A stretch of DNA of 15,382 nucleotides, taken from Rhodothermota bacterium (GTDB taxonomy: Bacteria > Hydrogenedentota > Hydrogenedentia > Hydrogenedentales > GCA-2746185). A program made the position numbers and the translations under genes. Of this stretch, positions 1 to 6,355 are shown piece by piece; positions within the stretch are counted from its first letter, which is position 1, and each line of letters opens with the position of its first letter. The stretch spans positions 1-15,382 of the forward strand of contig VFKU01000676.1 in assembly GCA_009885415.1 (NCBI GenBank), given 5' to 3'. The notes beneath the pieces are model-generated. The model was not told where the DNA came from. It searched no databases and was given only the letters and a program-made list of their open reading frames with translations.

Positions 1-470
1 AACTAAATCGCGAGCCGATAAGAAAGAAGCCGGTCGATCTGCGGCAACTGGCCAGCGAAGCGCTGGAGGAGATACGGGCCGAACAGCAAGGCCGCGATGT
101 CAATGTCGTGATTGACGAGTTGCCTCCCTGCGTGGCCGATCGGGCGATTCTAAAGCAGGTGTTCCTGAACTTGTTGGCGAATGCGTTTAAGTTTACCCGG
201 CTGTGCGAGCGCGCGGAAATACAGGTAGGTTTCACGCAATCCGGCGGTGAAGTCGTCTACTTTGTCCGCGACAACGGCGTGGGTTTCGACATGAGCCAGT
301 CGGAATCGATCTTCGTGGTATTTCGCCGGCTCCATAAGGCGTCTCAATTCGAGGGATCCGGCGTTGGCCTGGCGCTCGTTAAACGAATCGTCGAGCGCCA
401 CGGCGGCCGCGTATGGGCAGAGGGGCAGACCGACAAGGGCGCTACGTTCTATTTTTCGCTGGGCCAATGA
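1..470 (+). CDS. Sensor histidine kinase, C-terminal ATPase domain (5' end outside window)
   Basis: The reading frame is open from base 3 and ends at a TGA at 468-470, so only about 155 C-terminal residues of a sensor kinase are present. The GHKL ATPase motifs are clear: an N box (LNLLANAFKFT), a G1 box (DNGVGFD), an F-box-like FRRLH and a G2 box (GSGVGLALV), ending in the usual GATFYFSL strand. The phosphoaccepting histidine and any sensor domain lie to the left of the window. The sequence aligns without gaps to the C-terminal half of the kinase on the minus strand at 4782-5924, so the two are paralogues. Only 15 bases separate it from the REC-cyclase downstream, which makes that protein a natural phosphotransfer partner (inferred from position). 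GTG at 108 is an internal codon, not a start. Confidence 0.93.
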   Translation, partial: LNREPIRKKPVDLRQLASEALEEIRAEQQGRDVNVVIDELPPCVADRAILKQVFLNLLANAFKFTRLCERAEIQVGFTQSGGEVVYFVRDNGVGFDMSQSESIFVVFRRLHKASQFEGSGVGLALVKRIVERHGGRVWAEGQTDKGATFYFSLGQ

Positions 471-485
471 TGCAGAAACAGTCTC

Positions 486-1742
486 ATGATTGATTCGTCC
501 GACATCCTCAATGCCCGAATCCTGGTCGTCGATGATCTGGAAGCCAACGTGTTCCTGCTTGAGCGCATGCTGCGCGGCGCGGGCTATACCGATGTCTCTT
601 CGACGATGGAGCCGCGCGAAGTCGTCGAGCTCTATCGGAAAAACCGCTACGACCTGATCCTGCTCGATTTGCAGATGTCCGGCTTGGACGGATTCCAGGT
701 GATGGAAGGCCTCAAAGAGATTGAGGCCGGCGGCTACCTTCCCGTCCTCGTGGTCACGGCCCAGCCGGGCCACAAGCTGCGCGCGCTGCAAGCCGGCGCG
801 AAGGATTTCGTCAGCAAGCCCTTTGATTTGGTCGAGGTGCTCACGCGCGCCAAGAATATGATCGAGGTCCGCCTCTTGCACACGCAGACCCTGAAGCACG
901 CCACGCTTCTCGAGCAGACACTGCGAGAAGTAGAGGAAAGCCGCGAATTGATCCGCCGCCAGAGCGACGAGGTCCAGACGCTTTACGATAAAATCGTAGT
1001 CGAGCAGAAGCTGTCAGAGCGGCTCCTGCTCAACGTCTTGCCCCACGCCATTGCCGAGCGATTGAAAGGGCGCCGCGAGGAAATCGGCGACAGCCTTCCG
1101 GAAATCATCGCCGATAGTTTTTCGGAAGTGACCGTACTGTTTGCCGATATCGTAGGGTTCACGAAGTTTTCCGCCGGCGTGAGCCCCGAACAGCTCGTGG
1201 CGCTTCTCAACGAGATTTTCACCGATTTTGACACCATTGCAGACAACCGTGGCCTCGAAAAGATCAAGAGTATCGGCGACGCGTATATGGCCGCCGCCGG
1301 ATTGCCCGTACCCGTGGCCGATCACGCGGCGCGGGCCGCCCACATGGCGCTGGATATGCTTGACGCGACGGCCCGATTCAACCAGCGCAGTGGCCACACG
1401 TTTCAGATTCGCGTCGGTATCAACAGCGGCGCGGTGGTGGCCGGCGTCATTGGCAAGCGCAAGTTCATCTACGACTTGTGGGGCGCCGCTGTAAACACCG
1501 CCAGCCGGATGGAAACGCACGGCGTTGCCGGACGCGTCCAGATTACGGAAGCCACGCGCTCGCGCCTCGGGGAGCCTTTTCTGTTCGAGGAGCGCGGCGA
1601 CATCGCCGTCAAGGACTTGGGTCAGCTCCCGACCTGGTTTCTGTCCGGCAGGAGCAGCGCGCTCGCCGAGACGATAGCACGACCAGAAGATCTTGCCCGG
1701 CCGCCTCTGGCCCTTGCTGTTACAGAAATCGGCGCCCCGTGA
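486..1742 (+). CDS. Response regulator-adenylate cyclase fusion (REC + class III cyclase)
   Basis: This 418-residue protein joins a receiver to a class III nucleotidyl cyclase. Receiver residues: acidic pair D16/D17, phosphoacceptor D61 in LILLDLQMSG, T91 and K111 (SKPF). Residues about 130-200 are a helical, coiled-coil-like linker ending in LLLNVLPHAIAERLK, a signalling helix common before such cyclases. The catalytic domain spans about 212-385, with metal-binding D221 (FADIVGF) and D265 (SIGDAYM), purine-selecting K259 and D330 (YDLWG), and transition-state N337 and R341 (VNTASRME). In this family the Lys/Asp pair indicates ATP rather than GTP, so the product should be cAMP. No signal peptide or membrane segment is seen, so it should be cytoplasmic. 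ATG at 486 places the receiver at its usual N-terminal position; the ribosome site is weak. It sits between the truncated kinase and a secreted protein whose start overlaps its stop. Confidence 0.93.
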   Translation: MIDSSDILNARILVVDDLEANVFLLERMLRGAGYTDVSSTMEPREVVELYRKNRYDLILLDLQMSGLDGFQVMEGLKEIEAGGYLPVLVVTAQPGHKLRALQAGAKDFVSKPFDLVEVLTRAKNMIEVRLLHTQTLKHATLLEQTLREVEESRELIRRQSDEVQTLYDKIVVEQKLSERLLLNVLPHAIAERLKGRREEIGDSLPEIIADSFSEVTVLFADIVGFTKFSAGVSPEQLVALLNEIFTDFDTIADNRGLEKIKSIGDAYMAAAGLPVPVADHAARAAHMALDMLDATARFNQRSGHTFQIRVGINSGAVVAGVIGKRKFIYDLWGAAVNTASRMETHGVAGRVQITEATRSRLGEPFLFEERGDIAVKDLGQLPTWFLSGRSSALAETIARPEDLARPPLALAVTEIGAP

Positions 1743-2632
1743 TGCGCGGGCTCATGTCGGCCACGGTTGCGGCCGCAGGTCTATTTGCGCTCACATTCAC
1801 GGCCCTTGCTGAAGAAGTGGAACGCGCCCCCGCGAAGGACGAGGACGCCGGCCCGGTCTTGAAGATGGGCTATGACCAGAGGCCCTTCGAGAAAAACCCC
1901 ATCGCCGCGTTTATGTATTTTGTGCCGCTCATCGCCACCACCCCTGTGGACCGGCAGACCAGCGCCGGCAATAGCCAGGAGGTCGCCGTCGTCTCCTTCA
2001 AGCGGAAATCCGACGCGCGGACCTTCACCGCCAGCTGCGAATTCGAGATGCGCGGCTCGGGCTTTCACCGGGTCACCTTCGATGCCCCGGATGTGATCCT
2101 GAGGCAGCACCGTGAGTTCAAAGAGAACGCAACGCTGACCTCGCTGCTCGACTACCTGCAATTCGAGGGTGAAGGTCTGGGGTCCATCGATATTAAAGGA
2201 ACCATCAAGGATGCCAAAGCGACCGTCACCGAGGTGCGTGTCCGCTTCAATATGCGCGGCCGGAAAAGCCCGGTCACCATCGGACTGTATGACCTGAAGC
2301 CGAAAGACGGACAATACACCTACGAAAATCGTTCCAATCAGATCGTCGCCCGCGTGAACGCGATCACCTTCAAACGCAGCTCGTCCGCCCCCACGATGGG
2401 CGTGGTCGTGGCGTCCATCACGAAGGCCGGCACGGCGGCACGGTTTCTCTCGCGCATCAAAGGCGCGATCGCGAACCTGCTTATCCGGCCGCCAAAGATC
2501 AAGGAGCTCGGCAATGACACCATGCTCGATTTTGGGCTCGCGCTATTCGATCAAGAACCGGAGTTCAGGTTCCCATTGGCCGATAATATCAGGACGGATA
2601 CGACCGTCGAAGACAAGGGCCCCAAAAAATGA
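1742..2632 (+). CDS. Exported protein of unknown function
   Basis: I do not recognise this 296-residue protein. The ATG at 1742 overlaps the TGA of the cyclase gene (TGATG), which suggests translational coupling. The frame extends upstream, but that part is only the shadow of the cyclase gene. The N-terminus looks like a Sec signal peptide: Arg2, a hydrophobic core over about residues 7-21, and a likely signal peptidase I site after Ala23 (ALA-EE). No lipobox cysteine is present. The mature part is rich in beta-strand-like alternation (for example the stretches around residues 85-120 and 145-210), with a charged Lys/Asp-rich tail. It has no further obvious membrane segment, so a soluble periplasmic or surface protein is most likely. 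M5 (1754) is an alternative start. It might be an accessory or sensory partner of the adjacent kinase/cyclase pair, but this rests only on operon position. Confidence 0.8.
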   Translation: MRGLMSATVAAAGLFALTFTALAEEVERAPAKDEDAGPVLKMGYDQRPFEKNPIAAFMYFVPLIATTPVDRQTSAGNSQEVAVVSFKRKSDARTFTASCEFEMRGSGFHRVTFDAPDVILRQHREFKENATLTSLLDYLQFEGEGLGSIDIKGTIKDAKATVTEVRVRFNMRGRKSPVTIGLYDLKPKDGQYTYENRSNQIVARVNAITFKRSSSAPTMGVVVASITKAGTAARFLSRIKGAIANLLIRPPKIKELGNDTMLDFGLALFDQEPEFRFPLADNIRTDTTVEDKGPKK

Positions 2633-2644
2633 TGTCTTTTGGGG
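2620..2644 (+). terminator. Stem-loop across the stop codon of the exported-protein gene
   Basis: CCCCAAAA (2620-2627) and TTTTGGGG (2637-2644) are perfect reverse complements separated by 9 bases that contain the TGA at 2630-2632. No U-tract follows, so this is not a canonical intrinsic terminator. It could protect the mRNA 3' end or act in factor-dependent termination. The 8-bp stem is seen directly; the role is inferred. Confidence 0.4.
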
Positions 2645-2671
2645 TAGACAGCGCAGTCGTTCTGGAGATTG

Positions 2672-2692
2672 TTTTTGGTCCTTTACCAAAAA
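2672..2692. promoter_or_regulatory. Perfect 8-bp inverted repeat, possible operator/enhancer site or terminator
   Basis: TTTTTGGT (2672-2679) and ACCAAAAA (2685-2692) form a perfect palindrome with a 5-base spacer. Its centre lies about 90 bases upstream of the transcription start predicted from the sigma-54-like element at 2745-2760, within the range where enhancer-binding proteins usually bind. A longer-range pair, GGGGTA (2641-2646) and TACCCC (2695-2700), brackets it, so it may instead be the tip of an RNA structure ending the upstream operon. Confidence 0.4.
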
Positions 2693-2711
2693 TTTACCCC
2701 ACATTTATTCT

Positions 2712-2727
2712 GGCGCTAACGTGCGCC
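2712..2727. repeat. Short inverted repeat upstream of the receiver genes
   Basis: GGCGC (2712-2716) and GCGCC (2723-2727) flank the 6-base spacer TAACGT. It lies between the 2672-2692 palindrome and the sigma-54-like element. A 5-bp GC palindrome can occur by chance, so it is recorded as structure only. Confidence 0.25.
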
Positions 2728-2744
2728 GAGTAGCATTAATTTTG

Positions 2745-2760
2745 TGGCACGATGTACGCT
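2745..2760 (+). promoter_or_regulatory. Candidate sigma-54 (RpoN) -24/-12 promoter
   Basis: The 16 bases TGGCACGATGTACGCT match the sigma-54 consensus TGGCACG-N4-TTGCW at TGGCACG and at the invariant GC plus W, with exact spacing. Only the TT before GC differs (AC). The expected transcription start, about 12 bases after the GC, falls near 2771. That is upstream of the strong ribosome site at 2821-2826 and would leave a leader of about 60 bases. The closeness of the match and its placement support it; with no tools I could not score it against background. Confidence 0.45.
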
Positions 2761-2820
2761 AAATAATGCATATGCGTTGTCGCGTCGGGGGATGTTCGGG
2801 AACAGCGTCGGGGGCGACGC

Positions 2821-2826
2821 AGGAGG
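2821..2826 (+). promoter_or_regulatory. Strong ribosome binding site fixing a GTG start at 2832
   Basis: AGGAGG is a consensus Shine-Dalgarno sequence, and five bases later is GTG at 2832. This favours the GTG over the upstream in-frame ATG at 2766, which has no such site and would lie upstream of the predicted transcription start. Starting at 2832 also makes this protein collinear, residue for residue, with its paralogue at 3589. Confidence 0.8.
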
Positions 2827-2831
2827 TATTT

Positions 2832-3365
2832 GTGCAACAATTTTTGAGCGAGTACTTGGTGGTGGAAGACAACGACGACGAGAGAGAACTCATTGCGGAT
2901 ACGCTGCGAAAGTCCATTCCGAAAGGCCGTGTTACCTCCGTCCATAACTGCGCGGATGCATTGGACTTTCTTCACGCGCGCGGAGCCTGGGCAGACCGCG
3001 TCGGCGCATTGCCGCCCGCGCTCATTTTATTGGATTTGTCGATAGCAGGGCTCTCGGGGTTTTCGGTTCTCGATGAGATACGGTCCGGGGATTCCGGCGA
3101 CGCCCTGACTCTGACGCCCATTGTCATGTTCACGGATTCCAGCGCTCCCAGAGACATCCTCGAAGGGTATCGCTTGGGCGCAAACAGTTTCGTGGTAAAG
3201 CCGATGAGTTTCCCGGAGTTCCGGGCGGTAGTGGAACTCATTGGGCGATACTGGTCCATGCAACAACGATCCACGTTACAACTCTCGACGAACCAAAGAG
3301 CCAGGAAAATCGACGTCTGCCCACAGCTTGAACTGTCCGCGCGTCCCGCGTGGTCGGCTGCTTGA
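2832..3365 (+). CDS. Single-domain response regulator, Rcp/CheY-like
   Basis: This 177-residue protein has a receiver domain over about residues 5-142 and no DNA-binding or enzymatic output domain. Visible residues are E12/D13 (VVEDN), phosphoacceptor D68 in LILLDLSIAG, T101 (MFTDS) and K123 (VKP). The longer segment before the phosphorylated strand (ALDFLHARG...LPP) is typical of the Rcp family, the receivers that partner phytochrome-like kinases. The 35-residue C-terminal tail after GRYW is basic and appears unstructured. A GTG start at 2832 is chosen from the AGGAGG site five bases upstream. The gene is followed 223 bases later by a paralogue. Such receivers usually shuttle phosphate or control a partner by protein contact; the partner is unknown. 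Confidence 0.92.
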   Translation: MQQFLSEYLVVEDNDDERELIADTLRKSIPKGRVTSVHNCADALDFLHARGAWADRVGALPPALILLDLSIAGLSGFSVLDEIRSGDSGDALTLTPIVMFTDSSAPRDILEGYRLGANSFVVKPMSFPEFRAVVELIGRYWSMQQRSTLQLSTNQRARKIDVCPQLELSARPAWSAA

Positions 3366-3588
3366 TCGCGTCGTCATAGCGACGGTTGCTGGGTCGCCGT
3401 CGAGTCACTCCCCGGCGTGACGCAGCGCCCTCTGGTCTTCACGCCTGGCCCGAACCGGGCCCCAGACGCTCTTGCCTGTAGTATCAAGGCCAATAGTAAA
3501 TATTGTTAACCCGCAGTCTATCTTATACCGTAATCCAGAGCAGGGGAATTGCCACAAGCAACGCTTTCGAGCAGTCTGGGAAGTTGTC
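3366..3588 (+). other. Intergenic spacer between paralogous receivers, with a hairpin
   Basis: I see no convincing gene in these 223 bases. GGCCCG (3447-3452) and CGGGCC (3456-3461) form a perfect 6-bp stem with an AAC loop. The outer bases TCTGG (3431-3435) and CCAGA (3462-3466) can pair around it with an 11-base bulge on the left. No U-tract follows. It could end or attenuate the first receiver's transcript. An AT-rich patch around 3496-3510 might belong to a promoter for the second receiver, but I could not define -35/-10 boxes with normal spacing. Confidence 0.35.
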
Positions 3589-4038
3589 GTGTCTAATCGT
3601 TTCGTGGATATTCTTGTCGTGGAGGACAACAATGGCGAACGCGAATCCATTGTGGACGCGTTGCAGACTACTATCTTGAATGTGCGAGTCACCGCCTTTT
3701 CCCGCGGCGCCGAGGCGCTCGATTTTCTTCTCGCCCGCGGCGACTGGACGGCCCGTCTCGGAGTGCCTCCACCGAAGCTGATTCTTCTTGATTTGTCGCT
3801 GTCGGGATCGAATGCCTACTACTTGCTTGGCCAGATTCGCTCGGTCGAGCCAGGCAACGCGCTGACGCTCACCCCCGTGGTGATGTTCACAGACTCCCGG
3901 GCCGCGAGCGATATTTCAGATTGCTACCGTTGCGGGGCAAACAGCTACATCACCAAGCCGCTGAATTTCCCGGACTTCAAGGCCGTGGTGGAAATGGTCG
4001 GGCGATATTGGATCACGCATAACAGGACGGCGGCGTGA
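3589..4038 (+). CDS. Single-domain response regulator, Rcp/CheY-like (paralogue of the 2832 gene)
   Basis: This 149-residue receiver-only protein has E12/D13 (VVEDN), phosphoacceptor D68 (LILLDLSLSG), T101 (MFTDS) and K123 (TKP). It aligns without gaps to the preceding receiver; by hand I count about 78 identities in the first 141 residues. The frame is open upstream to an ATG-like start near 3472, but collinearity with the paralogue, and a purine-rich GGGAAG at 3578-3583, favour the GTG at 3589. It lacks the basic tail of its neighbour and differs most in the helix after the phosphorylation loop (SNAYYLLGQ against LSGFSVLDE), a face used for partner recognition. It ends 24 bases from the convergent regulator gene. 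Confidence 0.9.
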   Translation: MSNRFVDILVVEDNNGERESIVDALQTTILNVRVTAFSRGAEALDFLLARGDWTARLGVPPPKLILLDLSLSGSNAYYLLGQIRSVEPGNALTLTPVVMFTDSRAASDISDCYRCGANSYITKPLNFPDFKAVVEMVGRYWITHNRTAA

Positions 4039-4056
4039 GCACAGGCGCCGGACCCA

Positions 4057-4072
4057 ACCGGACTAAGCCGGT
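4057..4072. terminator. Small hairpin between convergent genes
   Basis: ACCGG (4057-4061) and CCGGT (4068-4072) flank a 6-base loop that includes the TAG stop of the minus-strand regulator. It lies in the 24-base convergent gap and could act in both directions, but the 5-bp stem lacks a U-tract, so support is weak. Confidence 0.25.
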
Positions 4073-4785
4073 ACGTCCTCAAAGCGATATCCGGTCCCGC
4101 GCACGGTCACGATGATGGCAGGCTTGTTGGGGTCGTCCTCGATCTTCTTTCGAATGTGGCCGATGTGGACGTCGATCACCTTGGGAATGCTATAGCTGGG
4201 ATCTTTCCATGCCAGCTCCAGAAGCTTCTCGCGAGTGAACACGTGGTTCGGGCGCCGGGCGAGCGTATACAGTATGTCGAATTCGACGCCAGTCATATCG
4301 ACCGTTGCGCCGTCCTTCCACACACGCCGTTCGCCGGGATCCAATTTCAGCCGGTGAAACGTCAGAACTTCGTTACCCGCATCTTCGCCCTTCGATCTGC
4401 GGAGAATCGCTTCGATCCGCGCGCCCAGCTCCGGCAGTTCGAAGGGCTTGGGCAGATAATCGTCCGCGCCGATGCTCAGCGCCATGACCTTTACCGAGGA
4501 GACATTCGTGGAGCTCAGCATCAGGACCGGAACGTGGCTCGACTCGCGGAGCCGGCGAAGGATTTCAATTCCATCGATCGGTTGATTCCTATCGCCTTTG
4601 ATGTTCAAAAAAGTAATATCGAGCACGGCGAGGTCCGGCGCTGCGGTCTCGGCCAGCGCCAAGGCGGAAGGCCCGTCTTTCGCCACAGACACGACAAATC
4701 CCTGTTTGCCTAGATACACCTCAACCTCGCGCAGCAACTTGGAATCGTCGTCAACAACCAATATCTTTCCCTTGGAAGTACTCAT
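4063..4785 (-). CDS. OmpR/PhoB-family DNA-binding response regulator
   Basis: This 240-residue transcription regulator has a receiver over about residues 5-125 and a C-terminal winged helix over about 138-236 that ends in the family signature RGTGYRF. Receiver residues are D12/D13/D14, phosphoacceptor D56 (LAVLDI), S91 at the Ser/Thr switch position and K113 (PKPF). The winged helix carries the typical VDVHIGHIRKKI recognition helix. Unusually, the loop after D56 runs 15 residues to the conserved DG (D71), about eight more than in standard members. Its ATG overlaps the kinase TGA by four bases (ATGA, 4782-4785), so it is translationally coupled to and probably phosphorylated by that kinase. 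Target genes are unknown. Confidence 0.95.
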   Translation of the reverse strand: MSTSKGKILVVDDDSKLLREVEVYLGKQGFVVSVAKDGPSALALAETAAPDLAVLDITFLNIKGDRNQPIDGIEILRRLRESSHVPVLMLSSTNVSSVKVMALSIGADDYLPKPFELPELGARIEAILRRSKGEDAGNEVLTFHRLKLDPGERRVWKDGATVDMTGVEFDILYTLARRPNHVFTREKLLELAWKDPSYSIPKVIDVHIGHIRKKIEDDPNKPAIIVTVRGTGYRFEDVPA

Positions 4786-5924
4786 TGAATCGTCGTCGTC
4801 CTTTCATCGGGGGGGTATTCCACGTCCAATGTGAAATAAAATGTCGCACCTCGCTGCGGTTCGCCCTCGGCCCAAATGCGGCCGCCGTGGCGCTCGATAA
4901 TTCGCCGGACCAGCGCAAGCCCGACGCCCGATCCTTCGATCCTGTGAGATCGGTGCAAGCGCTGAAACACGATGAACATCGACTCCGCCTGATTCGCATC
5001 AAAGCCGAGGCCGTTGTCCCGCACAAAATAGACCGTCTTGTCGGCGGTTTGCACACACCCAAAATGGATCTCCGCGGCTTCACATTCGCGCGTAAACTTT
5101 AGGGCGTTTTCCAGCAGATTCAGGATCGCCAGTTTCAGAAGCGTCCGATCCGCCTCGCACGGGGTCAGTTCATCGACCACGATCTTTAGGTTGCGCCCTT
5201 GCTGCTCGTCGCGCAGATCGTCGACCGCCTCTTGCACCAGCCGCTTCATATCGATGGGCTTCTTGCGAAGCGGTTCACGGTTCGCGCTCGAAAATGCAAG
5301 AAGGCTTTCGATCAGTTTTGCCATCTCGTCCGTGTTGGCCATAATCATCTTTACCAGGTCGGCCGCACCAGCGGGAAGCCCCGCGCCGTGGTCCTCGAGC
5401 AGCTTGTGCGCCACTTTGTTCGTAAATCGCAGCGGAGTCCGAAGATCGTGCGATACGGAGTGGGCGAACGAATCCAGCTCTTGATTCATGTACTCCAAGT
5501 CGGCGCTATGCCGCTCGAGCATCTCGTGCAGCACTCCGACTTTCCTAGCTACTTCCGCGGCATCGGTAATGTCGTGGCATTCCACCACTATCCAGTCCGG
5601 AACATCCGGCGCCGGCCGCAAGCGCCGCGCGTTGATATGAAGCACCGTTTCCGCGTGTGGAGGTATGGTGCAAAGGATTTCGGCTCCCTCCAGATCGCCG
5701 CCGTGCTCAATAACTTTGCTGAGCACCGCCTTGAGTTGCGGTGGACCCCGCTCGTCCACGATTAGTTCCTGAACTTCCTTTCCCACCAACGCCTCCGGCC
5801 CAATCTGCAGGGTCTGATAAAAAGCGGGATTCGCGAACACTGCCCGTAGCCCAGAGTCCAAGACCAACACCGGCTCGGCCAACGAAGCGAGAATATGTTC
5901 CGCCGTTTTCGTGGGATTCAGCAT
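4782..5924 (-). CDS. PAS-domain sensor histidine kinase
   Basis: This 380-residue soluble kinase has a PAS domain over about residues 8-125 (VLVLDSGLRAVFANPAF near the start, CHDITDAAE at the end). A short coiled coil follows, then a HisKA dimerisation domain with phosphoacceptor H159 (SHDLRTPL) and a GHKL ATPase domain over about 255-368. The ATPase motifs are LLENALKFT (N box), DNGLGFD (G1), FQRLH and GSGVGLALV (G2). There is no transmembrane segment or signal peptide, so it should sense a cytoplasmic signal through PAS. No obvious cofactor-binding residues point to haem or flavin. It is a paralogue of the truncated kinase at the left edge and of the phytochrome-like kinase class that pairs with Rcp receivers. 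Its stop overlaps the start of the OmpR-type regulator, its likely partner. Confidence 0.95.
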   Translation of the reverse strand: MLNPTKTAEHILASLAEPVLVLDSGLRAVFANPAFYQTLQIGPEALVGKEVQELIVDERGPPQLKAVLSKVIEHGGDLEGAEILCTIPPHAETVLHINARRLRPAPDVPDWIVVECHDITDAAEVARKVGVLHEMLERHSADLEYMNQELDSFAHSVSHDLRTPLRFTNKVAHKLLEDHGAGLPAGAADLVKMIMANTDEMAKLIESLLAFSSANREPLRKKPIDMKRLVQEAVDDLRDEQQGRNLKIVVDELTPCEADRTLLKLAILNLLENALKFTRECEAAEIHFGCVQTADKTVYFVRDNGLGFDANQAESMFIVFQRLHRSHRIEGSGVGLALVRRIIERHGGRIWAEGEPQRGATFYFTLDVEYPPDERTTTIQ

Positions 5925-6355
5925 CGTATACCATTAGCCTAGATCAGTCGAATTCTAAAACAAACAAAACAATCGCAACTCTCGCCTCGGCATTGTATAC
6001 CTCGGCTGTGTGAAAAGCGAAGTTCCGTGCCATATGAATTTCGCCAAGCTCCCGCCGCGCAAGGGTTTACCGAAGCTTTACAATCGCTTCGCCCTCCCTT
6101 TAGAACGGCGTGGCAATATGCGCTTCAACAGCAAGGCCCAAATCAAAATTGTTGTTGTAGCGTTCCACCAGCATTAGGCCTTGTGCACGGGCTGTTGCGG
6201 AAATCCTCGCGTCGCACACGTTGCGAAAACGCAACGATTACGCCTCAGGTGTTTTTTCGCGCGGCGGAGAAGTCAGAGGTACCGGCGAAATCCGACTGGG
6301 ATCGTCGTACGGATCGATTGGCGGGCAAGTAGACTTCGTAGAGGCGAGATCAAAA
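5925..6355. other. Divergent intergenic region with inverted and direct repeats
   Basis: These 431 bases lie between the divergent kinase and nucleotidyltransferase genes. I see no open frame with credible protein character. The segment holds the perfect stem-loop at 6219-6236. GTTGCG occurs at 6194-6199, again at 6220-6225 and, inverted, at 5975-5980. CATYGTATACC repeats at 5922-5932 and 5991-6001. A weak minus-strand promoter could be TTGCGA (5978-5973) with TAGAAT (5957-5952), but the 15-base spacer is short. Promoters of both flanking operons should lie here. Confidence 0.5.
6219..6236. promoter_or_regulatory. Perfect 7-bp inverted repeat with AAAA spacer
   Basis: CGTTGCG (6219-6225) and CGCAACG (6230-6236) are exact reverse complements around AAAA. 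As DNA it has the form of a dimeric repressor operator; as RNA it would be a stable stem-loop in the leader of the nucleotidyltransferase gene. A run of six T (6251-6256) lies 14 bases further on, too far for a standard intrinsic terminator. Confidence 0.4.

Noticed and set aside
2766..2831. ATG at 2766 as the start of the first receiver
   Set aside because: No ribosome site; it would precede the predicted transcription start, and the extra 22 residues have no counterpart in the paralogue. GTG 2832 follows a consensus AGGAGG.
3539..3554. Sigma-54-like element on the minus strand (TGGCAATTCCCCTGCT)
   Set aside because: It reads antisense into the first receiver gene with no gene to drive, and matches of this strength are expected a few times by chance in 15 kb on both strands.
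6006..6021. CRP/cAMP receptor site suggested by TGTGTGAAAAGCG, given the adenylate cyclase nearby
   Set aside because: Only the left half-site is present; the right half (TCACA) is absent.
6027..6332. Open frame of 101 codons in the intergenic region
   Set aside because: Its start is a GTG with no ribosome site, its composition (runs of Cys, Arg and Pro) is not protein-like, and it overlaps the repeats and the leader of the nucleotidyltransferase gene.
6221..6355. N-terminal extension of the nucleotidyltransferase frame
   Set aside because: The family starts at the WAIVLSG strand. The extension has no ribosome site, lies over the 6219-6236 palindrome, and a better start with GAGGCGAG exists at 6356.
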